The translations under genes and the position numbers were made by a program. Shown piece by piece: positions 16,078 through 26,618 of a DNA stretch of 64,000 nucleotides. How positions within the stretch are numbered: the first letter of the stretch is position 1; every line of letters starts with the position of its first letter. The stretch comes from a virus. The stretch spans positions 1 to 64,000 of IMG/VR virus record IMGVR_UViG_3300030104_003441; one strand, given 5' to 3'. Below the pieces are notes generated by a model. That model was not told where the DNA came from. It made no database searches and worked only from the letters and a program-made list of their open reading frames with translations.

Positions 16078-19000
16078 TTTCCTGATTTATTTTTTGTTTT
16101 CATTTTGCATTGTTTGCCGTCCTTCTTTATATGCGAGCACTGTACCTCGTCTTCTTGTTGAGCAACTTGCTGATGTATTGTACAGAAGTTTTCGCCAGGT
16201 AAAGCCATATTTGAACATCGCTTACCGGATCTACTTACTGCGGCGCATTGAACTTCTTCTGCACCTTGTTCTCTCTCTTCGTCTTGGTCGAGCATATTAT
16301 CTTCTACTTCCGCAAGCTCTTCATCTGCTTTTACTATCTCTTTTTGTTGTTTTTCTATTTCTCTTTCAGCATCTTTTATAGCTTTAATCTTATCTCTACC
16401 TCTTTGTTTAGCTTCTTCAACCTCCGTATCTTCAATACCAAGTTGCCACTTAGGATAACCCATTAATAACGCTACACGTTGCCAAGTTTCGTTATTATTG
16501 TCTAGCATACCCTGTATGTTATCTACTTTTTGTACAAGTCTAGCAACAGGTAAGTTGCTTAGAGCTTCAATTACATTTGCACCAGCGTGTATGGCTGGAT
16601 TATCAATATCAAAACCCATCTCGCTTATAGCCTCTCTATTGTAGTTCCATTCATTACCTGCTGAATACAGCTTACGTAACTTAGAGCTTATAACAGGAGA
16701 AAAACTAGTTAGTTGAAGAACAGTTCTACTGTGATCCGGAGAGCTTAAAAAACTATCATCATAAGCTTTCGCCTCTTGCTTTTCAAACTCAAGCACCGTG
16801 TTACGTATAGCACTTAGTGCGGCACCAAGAACACCGGTACCTCTAAGCTGAGAGTCAATAACTGTATTTACTGTTCTATCAATAGATGCGCTTAAATCTT
16901 TATTATCAGCTTCGTTGTTTTCATCTTCTTCTTCTAATCCAAATCTAAACAAAGCGTTTTGTAATGCAGAGAATATAGCTGACTGTATAACTCCGTAGTA
17001 AGCGATCTTAGACATGTTAGTTTTTAAATCACCTCTACCGTTTACTATATCTCTAGCTGCTTTTTCTTGTATACGCATGTACTGCATTGGTGTATTAGAC
17101 CATGCAAGTATAGTTCTACCTAAACCAGACGCTTGTTGTTGAGATATAAGATCTGCCCTTGATGATTGCTGATTAGTCTCTGTTAACTCTTGGAACTCTA
17201 AAAAAGCTTGCTCTTCGGCTTGTTGCTTGGTTTTACCTTGCTTAACTAGCTCTCTTATTTTGTTTCTGTAATACGTAGAACCTCCTGCGCATATAGCAAA
17301 ACTGTCGGCAATCTGTGTAGGTGTAAAACCTTTTTTAATTAACCAGGCAACAGCTGCTTTAGCTGGGTTTTTCTGACCTGCCATAGCAGCCGCAAGCTCT
17401 GCCTCTTGCACGTTGTATTCTAAACCAGCCCTTCTTTGCTTAAGCATTGGAGAGTTCCATAACATAGAAAAATCTTTCCAATATTGCTTTTGGTTACCAA
17501 ACGCTTTTGCTGCAGCAACTGGATTATTAAACGACCAGTTAATATAGTTAGTAGCAGATATGGTTTGAAGCATTGCAGATCTCATGTTTAAAAACATCGT
17601 TGCTCCAACAGAACCGTTAATCCAATTGTTAAACTGATTAGTTAATCTATTAGCACCTGTAGGTCTATTAGAACCTGTTCTCATTCTATATAGACTATCT
17701 TCAAGAGCTTCTCTAAATTTACTTCCTTGAGTAGCTTCAATTTTATTTAGATTAGTTGGCGTGAATATAGTGTCGATGTTTTGCTGCCACTCCTCTAAGT
17801 ACTCAGCTCGTCTAGCTTTGTTGTTTAAGTTAAACAAGTCTGATACAATAGTTTCACCAATCCAATTAGCCGATGGCTCAACCCACGTACCTTTACCTAT
17901 CATGTTTAGTTGCTCAGCAAAGTTACGTAAATCAACGTCTTTATTAATAACATCAGTCATAGACTTTAAATCTCTCATAGATAGCTCAGGAATATCAAAT
18001 CCATTTTTCTCCCATAAGTAAGTCCTAATAGCTTGGTCAAACGTAAAAGCAGATCCAGGTAGTCGCTTGTTTAATTTTCTTTTAACACTAGGTATATCTT
18101 TATACAAAGCCTTAAGATCTTCAGAAGCTCTTTGTCTAGACTCATTCATTTCTCTATTGGCTCTAGCAAAAGGCTTAACTAAGTTTTCTTCAAAGAAAGC
18201 TCTGTCAGCATCACCTCGTTTACCTTTACCCATAAAGTTTTGCATAAGGCCCATAAAGTCTTGAGCGCCAGGCACTACAATTGACTGAGTGTACCTACGC
18301 TTACCTAGCATTTTACCTTTAGCTCCGCTAAATATCTTCTCGTAGCCAATACCAGTTTTACGCTCAATCATTTTATTGAACTCCAAGTTCATGTCTTGCG
18401 AGGCTAGTCTACGCGCTTGTTGAACGTTAGACTTAATATCAAGTTGACCTAGCACTTCTTTAACAGCTTCTACGTTAGGTAAAGCGTCGTCGACAAAGTA
18501 CATATCATTATAACCTTCAGCAAACTTTTCCAACATCCACTGAGCCTTGGCTGCGCCTTCGCTCTTGCCTAGGCCAGTAATATTTTCTAAAGGTATGTCT
18601 ATGCCTTTACTTCTAAGCCAACTATGTATAGGTTCAGCCGATGCTTGTTGTCTAGCTGTTAATACAAACACATTGTTTGATCCGTACTTGCTTATTTGAT
18701 TTTTCATCTTCTGTAGCAGTGGTCCATCGGCACCACCTCTTACATTTGCAAAATCAGAAAAGTCAAATTCATACCCTTGCTCGGCATACTTAGGCCCTTC
18801 AATTGGCCACTGTTCGCTACTAATTTCTACGCGCTTACCATCTTTAGTTGCTACAACAAAGTTTTCTCCATCTACAATTAAAGTCTCGTCAAAATCAAAC
18901 GTGCTCATACCCTTCTTCTTAGCACGAGGGTTTCTAGAATTAGCCACAGCCTTCTTCATGTTTTCCATTTGCTCAAGCATACGGGTAGGCTCTAAATTCT

Positions 19001-22000
19001 TTTCTGCCAAACGAGGGCTTATCATCTCTGCGTAAGATTCTCTAAGCATAGCACCTCTTTTAGACACTTCAGCAACGGACAAACCTGTTTTACTATAGAC
19101 CTTGCCGTTTCTATAGTTAACCAGCGATAAATCAAAAGGAGATTTATGGTTAGCCATATAATACCTAGATTCTATAGGATCCATACCTGGCACGTGGAAC
19201 GATGGTAAATCAGTTTTTAATATTTTATTTACCATTGTGTCTAACGACTCTGGTATAAGAGTAGTATGATAATCTCGAAGAGTAAGCTCTAACGCTTTAG
19301 CTTGTGGTGCCGCGCCTTTAGACAATATATAATCATATATTCTAGCTTTCACGTTCTGAGCTGGAGTAGTGTGTTCAAGCACCCAGTTCTTTCCGTATTT
19401 AGCCTCTATATCTGCTCTACTCATTTCAGGTAGCACGGCTAGCGAGGCTGATTTTTTAATCAAACCTTCCATAGGACCTCCTTGCCCTTCAACGATCTGC
19501 CTAACTTGACGATATGTTATGTCACCATTAGTATACATATCTTTTATTGTCTCTATTACAGATGATTTTCCTTTACCATCAAACAGAGCTTTCTTGTTTT
19601 CTTCGCCGATATTATCAAACTTGTCGCGGGCTTCTAAATCCCATAATCCATCTTTTCCTGTAACTCCTTCTAATACTTTATTCTTCTTACCAACTCCATC
19701 TGAATCTGCACGTGAAGATCCTTCGTAGTCTTTTAGCTTAACACCTTCAGACTCTAGTCTAGCGTATACACCATCGGCAGCCTCTTGTGCTTTAGCAGCT
19801 GTCTCAAACAAAGCAAACCTGTTATCACTTCTAAACTCAGTATTTCCCTCGATCATATTCTGTTCTGCAGTCTTAATGAGGGTTACGCTTAGGATTTCTA
19901 ATGGGTTTTCAGGGTTTTCAATTTCTGATTTACTAGGCTTCTTGTTAGTCGTCGTTACTTTTCCAGTTCTTTTATTTCGTACTTCATACTCTCTGTGCGA
20001 TCTATAAGTACCAAGACCAGCTCCTTTACTTATACCTTCTTTTATTAAAGCTTCAAACGCTCCTTTACCCTTAACTCGAGTTAGAGTTTCTATAATACCA
20101 CCCTCCATAGTAAAGGCGGCTTGTCCTTCTCTAATGCCTTCTATACTGTCATATAGATTTTTTGTTTCAAGAGCTTCAAATCCATACTTAGCCTCTATTG
20201 ATTGCAAGCTTTTTGGGTATGCAATAGCTTTCATAGACGCTTCAATAGCTCTCTTAGGCGTCATAGTTGTAAACGTAAACTGCGCTTCAAGTTGCGTTGC
20301 AATTTTCTTTATGTCTGCCTTGCTTATATTTTCAATAGGGTTGTTTGCAAAGTGAGTTATCATAGCGTGCTCAAAAGCTTTTTCTTCTCCGTCAGTAACA
20401 GCTTTTTCGTACAAATCTTTAAACTCTTTACTTTCGATTTGATCTAAAAACTCCATTTGCTCAGTAAAATCTTTCAACTCTAACCTTGAACTAGCAAGCC
20501 TAGCTTTACCCGCGCTAATCTGATTAGCTAAAATCTCTGTAGCGATACCTAGCTTTTGAGACACAGCAGGCAAGTTTTCCATAGCCGCCTGGTATGTCAT
20601 ACCTCTAACTACTTCTTCCATGTAGTTCTTTCTAATACCCTCTATGTTTCGCGCAATGGCTTTCTCGTTTTTAGAACCAGGTTCACTAGCGTATTCTTTA
20701 GCTAGCGTATTGTCAATGTCATACCTAACTTCACCACCACCAAGTTCAACCTCTTTTATACCTAATCTCTTAAGTGTTTCAGCTTTGCTTAGTTTAAGTA
20801 GCTCCTTAGGGGTGTTACCTTGACCTGTAGGATCTGCTTCAGCAGTGAGTCTACCGGTTTCTTTAGAAGTAAATTCCGCAATACGCTTTGGTGTTCCATA
20901 TAAAACCTCTTTGTAGTTTGCTGGTTGACCTTTCTTAGCTATATTAATTGTTTGTAGAGTGTTGGCTACACCAATAGCTTTACCTTCTAGTTCTACGTTA
21001 CCAGTTCTAGTAGATAGTGTTCCTTCTGGTAATGCAGATTTTTTAGCTATATCTAGAGTTCTACCTATAGTTTCAATGCGCTCTGCAGTATTCTTACCAA
21101 ATACTTTGTCAACTATTTCTTTTGGAGTTTTTATATTTTTTAAATCACGATATGAAGTAGGTATGTCAGACGTTGTTTCTATATAATCTTTAACAAACTT
21201 GCCATGCTCTTTAATACCCTTTTTTATTTGCGACTCTCTTCCTTCAGGGGCATTGTCAGTAAGTCTTTCTCTTATATCTATTCTAAGTCTAGCATCAGTC
21301 TTGTTATTTAGCTTCATTTCTGAAGGAGTGTATACTGGCTCTTGACCTGGCTTTAAATCTGTTGTAGTCCCTGTAAATTCAGTCTTTTCAATACCAGGTC
21401 TCTTTAACGCTGTACCTAGTTTATTTACAATGTACGAATTTAAATAAGCATCGAGATCATCATTTTCAATACCTTCTTTTCCATCTGTCTCTCTAAACTT
21501 TCTATTAAAAGCATCTAAGTGTTTTAATAGTTCTGGCCTAGTAATATCCCACGCAAAATCTTCTCTTTCAGACTTAGACATGTTCTCAAATGTAGGCGTT
21601 TCAAATCTTCCTTGACTTTTAGCCACGGCTATGGTCTTACCTCTATAAGAACTTATTATAGCATCAATAGCCTCTCCTTGTCGTTGAGCGTCTCTACCTA
21701 CTAAGTCTTTGCTAAACATAATGTCCTTATGGCCAGCGTGTATTCTATTTATCCTTTCTTTTCTAGCGTTATCTGATTCGTTTTGCGCAGGTCTATCGAT
21801 TACCAAAAGATCATCTATTGATCTAATAGCTTGTATATTTTCCTGCATTTTTGCCTCATAACCTTCTGGCTTGTTTTTAAACAAATCAACGTTATCTTTA
21901 ATAAGATCACGTCGTCTTTTAGACTCTGAAGCTAATCTACTTGTTTCAGTAAAATGTATACCTTGCTCGTTGTAAAGCCTTTCCATCTCTCTAGCCTCAG

Positions 22001-25000
22001 GGCTACTTGGCTCAGCTATAACATCTTGCAAATGCTCAAGCACTTTTAAACTATTCTTACCTCTGTTAATGCTTTCAATATAGTTACCAAAGAACTCTAC
22101 TATGTCTGCCTCCTTTGTAAAATTATATTCTTGGTTTAATTCTTTTCCTACAGTTTTCTTAACTAAATCTCTAAGTTCACCAAACGCATTTGCTTTTCTT
22201 AAATCTCTTAAGTTTTCTGGCTTAGATAAATGCTCAGCTATATGGCTAAATAGCTCCCAGTCTTTTGCTCTAGCGGCTTCCCATGGTGTTTTTTCTACAT
22301 CAAACTGACGGTTCTGCTCTACTATCTGATCGTAAAGATTTTCAAAAAGCGGTACGTTTCCATCTGGATCTACACCAAGTTTAATTTTTTTAGCCACACC
22401 CATAAGTTGTTGCACAAAATCGCTTTTAAATCTAGCATTAGTACCAAATAGTATCTCCATACCTGAGTGACCTAGCTCGTGCGGAGCATACCCTTCTGCA
22501 AATTCTGCCACGTTATATCTTACTACTACTGTCGAGCCTTTAACTTTTTTACCCATTAAGCCGACGTCCATTACATTACCGTCTTTGTCTTTATAGTAAA
22601 CCTCTGCGTTTCTTTTCTCCATGGGTTTCATCAAGATCTCGTAGTTAGCAGCGCCTGATCCACTAGGCTTTTTATTAACCTCTCTTACCTTACCAGTTCT
22701 TTTATCTCGTATTACATACGTGTCAGGGCTACCATATTCTACTTCAACGTTAGCGCCTTTTTCTTTATAGTGCTTAACTTGCTCTAAAGTTCTAGTCTTT
22801 AATCTTGAAGCGCCTATAGTTCTATCCATTAAATCTAAACCGTCTTCGCTTCTTCTTAATTGGCTAGCTAGGCTTTGAATCAACTGCGAGTAGTCTGCAA
22901 AATATTCCTTAGTCATAGGCTTTCCGTCCTTTGTCTTCGTACGGTATGCCCTCATTCCAGGCCTTGCGACTATTACAAAGTCTTTTGTTTGGTAGTTCTT
23001 TTTACTAGCAACTTCAAAGTCTTTACCAGTTTTTTTGTTGAAGATAACGTAGTTGTCTCGTGTTTCAAAGATAGCGTCTTCTGCTTCTTTTTTAGCTTCT
23101 CTTAAACTTTCTATTGTACCGGCTTTTTTATAAGCAGCTTTGTGCGTAAAACCAAAAGCGGTACCCATAGCCCAGTTGTTAGCCCAGCGTTGTAAGTTAC
23201 TTGATCCATCGCCATAATGCTCTTCTATCATGCCGCTAAACTCTTCGTAACCCATTAAGTCGTCGGTTAACATAAGTCCAAGCTCTCCAACCTCACTACC
23301 AACCGTGAAGCTTAGAGGTCCTTTAAATGCTAAGTTATATATTTTTTCTAGCCTTGGAGCGTTGTTAGCCATCATAGCACCAAATCTAGTTTTTTGAAAG
23401 GCTGGACTAAACGTGCTCGCGTTTATAGTGCCTAGCATCGGTGATAAAATCTGTGTTGCACCACCAAAGCCAAAACCAGTAGCAAACGACTCTAGTCTTG
23501 CGCCTGAAGAAGAAGGTAAAGAAGCAAACTTTGCACCTTCAATAGTAGACTCAGTTAGAAAAACTCCAACTTTAGAAGCTAAGCTAGCGCCTTTAGTTGC
23601 CTCATAACCACCCTGAGCTAAATACACTGATAAAGGTAATTTAGCGTTGTTTGCCGCTGCTGTTGCTTGAGCTACCGTTAAAGCTTGTTTTCCGTTCCAA
23701 TATCTCTTAGCTTTATGCGCTTTGAGTATCATGTCTAAGCTTTTAGTACCACCAGCAAAAATTTTAGCTGTTCTTAACGAAGCTGTAGCCTTGTTTGCTA
23801 TGGCAAACTCAACAAGTATACCTGCGCTAGAAGCAAGTCCCTCACCAAATTGTTCTCCAAAACTTCGATCAATGTAAGCTTTTTGATCTCCTCTAATTTC
23901 AATACCAGCGTTACTTAAAGTAGTAGTGTACTCGTCTATAACTTCTCTTTCTGTATAGTTGCCATAACCAAAAGCCGCGCCTTCAGGATTAAACGCTTGC
24001 CCTATACTATCTATAAAAGGCAAGCTCATAATAGCTAATTTTGCATAGTTTTGAGCGTTATTCTTTTCTATAGATATAACATCTTCATTTAAAAGATATA
24101 TTCTTTTTAATGCCTCTTGTTGTATTTTAAGGTCTCGCATTTGCTGCCTTAATATATTTCTTTCTGCAACTCCATCTGCGTCAAAAACGTGATGAAAGTT
24201 TGATACACCTCCGCTTGTCTCCATTCCAAGTGGGTTTGTACCGCTTTTCATAAAGGATTCCTCACTATCCATCTTGTTGGACAAAATCAACGCCTCGCGC
24301 AGAGTCATATCTTTATTAGTTGTACCAACTTGTGTAGACTCACCAGTCGCAAAGTTTGACTCAAAATAAATATCTGGTCGATAAAACTCAAAACTTTGAA
24401 CTTCGTTTAACTTTGCGTTTAAAACAGCTAGAGCCTTAGCATTTTTTTCATAAGCCTCTCTAGCCATATCTCTTGGCGTTAAGTTTGTATTACTTGCAAA
24501 CTCTGCTCTTAATTCATTTTCTTGCTGCTGTATTTCCCCACTAACGTCTTCAGTATTTTCAGTAACAAACGGGTTGTCTTTACCAACTGGTCTAATTAAT
24601 TGCCCTGTAGTTAAATCAAATAGCATCTCATATTCCCCACCTTCTTCTCTAACTTTCTGTATGATCTGGTCTCTTCTGCTTATATAAGATTGAATCTCAG
24701 CATAACGCAGGTTTTCTTGATTATCTAATTGGTAGTTAATACTAGCTAACTCTCTCATCAAAGGATCTTCAATAGTATTAATCTGAGAAGCCGTGTATGT
24801 TTTAAAGAATTGTTCTGCGTCTTTTATGCTTACGGTTTTTCCTTCTTTAGCTTGATAACCACGCACAATTCCACCTGGCCTATTCCCCACTCCTCTGTCT
24901 AAAGTTGGATCATACTCACCAACAGCCATGCCAGGAACAAGCGTAGTAAGCGTTATGTCTCCCTGTAGTAATCTTTCATCAAAGCCAGCCGCTAAATTGT

Positions 25001-26618
25001 CTAAACCTTTGTTCTTGTAACCCTCAATTTCGGCGTGATACCTTTCTTTAATAATGTGATCTATATCTGAATCAGTTAAAGCAGGGTAAGCTTTTCTAAC
25101 TTTTTGACCAAACAACGTCCAAGCATCTTCAGTACCTAAACGACCCTTTACTTCTTTAAGAGCATCGTCTATTGTAATAATTCCGGCTCTTATATCTTCA
25201 ACGCGTTTTGGATCGTCCATAAAAGCATGGAAACCGCTTCCGCCTTCTCCAAAATAATTGTCTAGCCAAGTTCTTGAAAAAGATTCTTTTTGCTCTACCC
25301 ACTCCTCTCCTTTTTCATCGGTTAAAGTAGGGTCTTCCTCTAAAAACGTAAGTAACTCTTTAGTAAATTCTGTGCTACTTCTAAGATTAAAATTCTTCGA
25401 TACACCATGAGAATTAGTTATAGTTATGTTATTAACACTAAGATACCTACCACTGCCATCAGAGTCTTCTCCAATACCTTCTTCTACTATGTAATCATTA
25501 GGAAGATACGTTGTAAGCTCCTTTGCAATCTTCTCTTCAGACCACCAACCACCAATATTTGTGTTAATAATTTCAGTTACAACTTCTCTAGCTTTTGTCT
25601 TTTCTTTTGTAGCTACAGCTTTTTGATATACTTTAAGAGCTTCGTTATACGGCTCTACAACCTCTTGATTATACAACTCCTCTACCTTATTAGACCACTG
25701 CTCTTGCATGTCCTCTTGCGCCTTTTGAATCTCTTCGGCTGTTGCGTTGGGTGATATTACAGATGTATCAAGTTCGATTTTATTTAATCGATCACGGTTT
25801 TCAGTATACCAATTGTTGATACCCTGCATTTCAGGTTTTTCAGCGTTGTTAGCTCTAACAAGATTTTCTTCAGAACTATAACCTTGCTCTTGGCCTTGTC
25901 TCATTTGAGCCAAAAGAGCCTCTTTTTCTTTATCTTCTTCTGACAGCTCTTCTTCTACCGGCTCCTCTCCATACATCATTAAATCCGTAATCCTCTGCTC
26001 TTCTTCAGATATTGCGTCCGGCGTAGGGCCACTTAAACGTTTATCTTCTGCTTCGCGCAAAAGCTTCCCCAGCTCCTCCATTCTTTGATGTTCAGGACTA
26101 GATGTGTCTATACCAAACGAAGCGAATAAACCATACGGGTCGTTTTCATTTGTATACTCAGGAGTTTGCGGGGTTGTTGGCTCTGGTACATCTAGGCTTA
26201 AGTTAAGTAATGATTGATCAAAATCAATAACCCCAGTAGTGTCTGGCATATCGTAGGAAACCTCAGGCATCTGTATGTTTTGTGAAACATCAAAAGTACT
26301 CTTTACCTGCGTTCCAAAAAGCCCTGTCGTTGCGCCGTCTTCTTCAGTTGCACTAGAGCGAGTAACACCTACGTTAAGCACAGTGCTACCTATATTACGC
26401 TGTCCTGCGTTACGTTGTGAAGTAGGTTGTGATTCAGGTAAACCAATAGAATAATCTCTTTGGAAATCACTAAAACTATTAGTATACAAATTGCTTTGTA
26501 CAGCAAGTTTATTGTATAGTTCTCTAGCACCTTCTGGTGAACCATAGTCTATTTTAAACTGCTCAAACGAGTTGGTGTAAAGCTCTTGTTGAAATAACTT
26601 TGTATATAATTCTTGCAT
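16059..26618 (-). CDS. giant internal virion protein, 3519 aa
   Basis: The true start is the ATG at 26618, overlapping the upstream stop (ATGA). The N-terminus has two copies of LYTNSF-x2-F-x2-DY (13-25 and 44-56). A zinc-protease-like site HELGH lies at 1380-1384. A HAD-type phosphatase block starts at D2575 (DFDETL) with later VLTAR and VDD motifs. A short module of the form (R/N)KRTGK ... NKKPS occurs around 1190, 1300 and 2210. The C-terminus ends in two zinc-knuckle-like units (C-x5-6-GK-x-C ... C-x2-H). Position, just after two putative core proteins and in the slot of T7 gp16, suggests a virion protein injected with the DNA. No lytic transglycosylase motif is evident. Confidence 0.8.
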   Translation of the reverse strand: MQELYTKLFQQELYTNSFEQFKIDYGSPEGARELYNKLAVQSNLYTNSFSDFQRDYSIGLPESQPTSQRNAGQRNIGSTVLNVGVTRSSATEEDGATTGLFGTQVKSTFDVSQNIQMPEVSYDMPDTTGVIDFDQSLLNLSLDVPEPTTPQTPEYTNENDPYGLFASFGIDTSSPEHQRMEELGKLLREAEDKRLSGPTPDAISEEEQRITDLMMYGEEPVEEELSEEDKEKEALLAQMRQGQEQGYSSEENLVRANNAEKPEMQGINNWYTENRDRLNKIELDTSVISPNATAEEIQKAQEDMQEQWSNKVEELYNQEVVEPYNEALKVYQKAVATKEKTKAREVVTEIINTNIGGWWSEEKIAKELTTYLPNDYIVEEGIGEDSDGSGRYLSVNNITITNSHGVSKNFNLRSSTEFTKELLTFLEEDPTLTDEKGEEWVEQKESFSRTWLDNYFGEGGSGFHAFMDDPKRVEDIRAGIITIDDALKEVKGRLGTEDAWTLFGQKVRKAYPALTDSDIDHIIKERYHAEIEGYKNKGLDNLAAGFDERLLQGDITLTTLVPGMAVGEYDPTLDRGVGNRPGGIVRGYQAKEGKTVSIKDAEQFFKTYTASQINTIEDPLMRELASINYQLDNQENLRYAEIQSYISRRDQIIQKVREEGGEYEMLFDLTTGQLIRPVGKDNPFVTENTEDVSGEIQQQENELRAEFASNTNLTPRDMAREAYEKNAKALAVLNAKLNEVQSFEFYRPDIYFESNFATGESTQVGTTNKDMTLREALILSNKMDSEESFMKSGTNPLGMETSGGVSNFHHVFDADGVAERNILRQQMRDLKIQQEALKRIYLLNEDVISIEKNNAQNYAKLAIMSLPFIDSIGQAFNPEGAAFGYGNYTEREVIDEYTTTLSNAGIEIRGDQKAYIDRSFGEQFGEGLASSAGILVEFAIANKATASLRTAKIFAGGTKSLDMILKAHKAKRYWNGKQALTVAQATAAANNAKLPLSVYLAQGGYEATKGASLASKVGVFLTESTIEGAKFASLPSSSGARLESFATGFGFGGATQILSPMLGTINASTFSPAFQKTRFGAMMANNAPRLEKIYNLAFKGPLSFTVGSEVGELGLMLTDDLMGYEEFSGMIEEHYGDGSSNLQRWANNWAMGTAFGFTHKAAYKKAGTIESLREAKKEAEDAIFETRDNYVIFNKKTGKDFEVASKKNYQTKDFVIVARPGMRAYRTKTKDGKPMTKEYFADYSQLIQSLASQLRRSEDGLDLMDRTIGASRLKTRTLEQVKHYKEKGANVEVEYGSPDTYVIRDKRTGKVREVNKKPSGSGAANYEILMKPMEKRNAEVYYKDKDGNVMDVGLMGKKVKGSTVVVRYNVAEFAEGYAPHELGHSGMEILFGTNARFKSDFVQQLMGVAKKIKLGVDPDGNVPLFENLYDQIVEQNRQFDVEKTPWEAARAKDWELFSHIAEHLSKPENLRDLRKANAFGELRDLVKKTVGKELNQEYNFTKEADIVEFFGNYIESINRGKNSLKVLEHLQDVIAEPSSPEAREMERLYNEQGIHFTETSRLASESKRRRDLIKDNVDLFKNKPEGYEAKMQENIQAIRSIDDLLVIDRPAQNESDNARKERINRIHAGHKDIMFSKDLVGRDAQRQGEAIDAIISSYRGKTIAVAKSQGRFETPTFENMSKSEREDFAWDITRPELLKHLDAFNRKFRETDGKEGIENDDLDAYLNSYIVNKLGTALKRPGIEKTEFTGTTTDLKPGQEPVYTPSEMKLNNKTDARLRIDIRERLTDNAPEGRESQIKKGIKEHGKFVKDYIETTSDIPTSYRDLKNIKTPKEIVDKVFGKNTAERIETIGRTLDIAKKSALPEGTLSTRTGNVELEGKAIGVANTLQTINIAKKGQPANYKEVLYGTPKRIAEFTSKETGRLTAEADPTGQGNTPKELLKLSKAETLKRLGIKEVELGGGEVRYDIDNTLAKEYASEPGSKNEKAIARNIEGIRKNYMEEVVRGMTYQAAMENLPAVSQKLGIATEILANQISAGKARLASSRLELKDFTEQMEFLDQIESKEFKDLYEKAVTDGEEKAFEHAMITHFANNPIENISKADIKKIATQLEAQFTFTTMTPKRAIEASMKAIAYPKSLQSIEAKYGFEALETKNLYDSIEGIREGQAAFTMEGGIIETLTRVKGKGAFEALIKEGISKGAGLGTYRSHREYEVRNKRTGKVTTTNKKPSKSEIENPENPLEILSVTLIKTAEQNMIEGNTEFRSDNRFALFETAAKAQEAADGVYARLESEGVKLKDYEGSSRADSDGVGKKNKVLEGVTGKDGLWDLEARDKFDNIGEENKKALFDGKGKSSVIETIKDMYTNGDITYRQVRQIVEGQGGPMEGLIKKSASLAVLPEMSRADIEAKYGKNWVLEHTTPAQNVKARIYDYILSKGAAPQAKALELTLRDYHTTLIPESLDTMVNKILKTDLPSFHVPGMDPIESRYYMANHKSPFDLSLVNYRNGKVYSKTGLSVAEVSKRGAMLRESYAEMISPRLAEKNLEPTRMLEQMENMKKAVANSRNPRAKKKGMSTFDFDETLIVDGENFVVATKDGKRVEISSEQWPIEGPKYAEQGYEFDFSDFANVRGGADGPLLQKMKNQISKYGSNNVFVLTARQQASAEPIHSWLRSKGIDIPLENITGLGKSEGAAKAQWMLEKFAEGYNDMYFVDDALPNVEAVKEVLGQLDIKSNVQQARRLASQDMNLEFNKMIERKTGIGYEKIFSGAKGKMLGKRRYTQSIVVPGAQDFMGLMQNFMGKGKRGDADRAFFEENLVKPFARANREMNESRQRASEDLKALYKDIPSVKRKLNKRLPGSAFTFDQAIRTYLWEKNGFDIPELSMRDLKSMTDVINKDVDLRNFAEQLNMIGKGTWVEPSANWIGETIVSDLFNLNNKARRAEYLEEWQQNIDTIFTPTNLNKIEATQGSKFREALEDSLYRMRTGSNRPTGANRLTNQFNNWINGSVGATMFLNMRSAMLQTISATNYINWSFNNPVAAAKAFGNQKQYWKDFSMLWNSPMLKQRRAGLEYNVQEAELAAAMAGQKNPAKAAVAWLIKKGFTPTQIADSFAICAGGSTYYRNKIRELVKQGKTKQQAEEQAFLEFQELTETNQQSSRADLISQQQASGLGRTILAWSNTPMQYMRIQEKAARDIVNGRGDLKTNMSKIAYYGVIQSAIFSALQNALFRFGLEEEDENNEADNKDLSASIDRTVNTVIDSQLRGTGVLGAALSAIRNTVLEFEKQEAKAYDDSFLSSPDHSRTVLQLTSFSPVISSKLRKLYSAGNEWNYNREAISEMGFDIDNPAIHAGANVIEALSNLPVARLVQKVDNIQGMLDNNNETWQRVALLMGYPKWQLGIEDTEVEEAKQRGRDKIKAIKDAEREIEKQQKEIVKADEELAEVEDNMLDQDEEREQGAEEVQCAAVSRSGKRCSNMALPGENFCTIHQQVAQQEDEVQCSHIKKDGKQCKMKTKNKSGKCYYHD

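Noticed and set aside
25407-25754. 115-aa plus-strand frame and other long plus-strand frames within the giant gene
   Set aside because: Antisense shadows: Leu/Phe/Cys-rich products, no coupling to neighbours, opposite strand to a continuous 10.5-kb frame.
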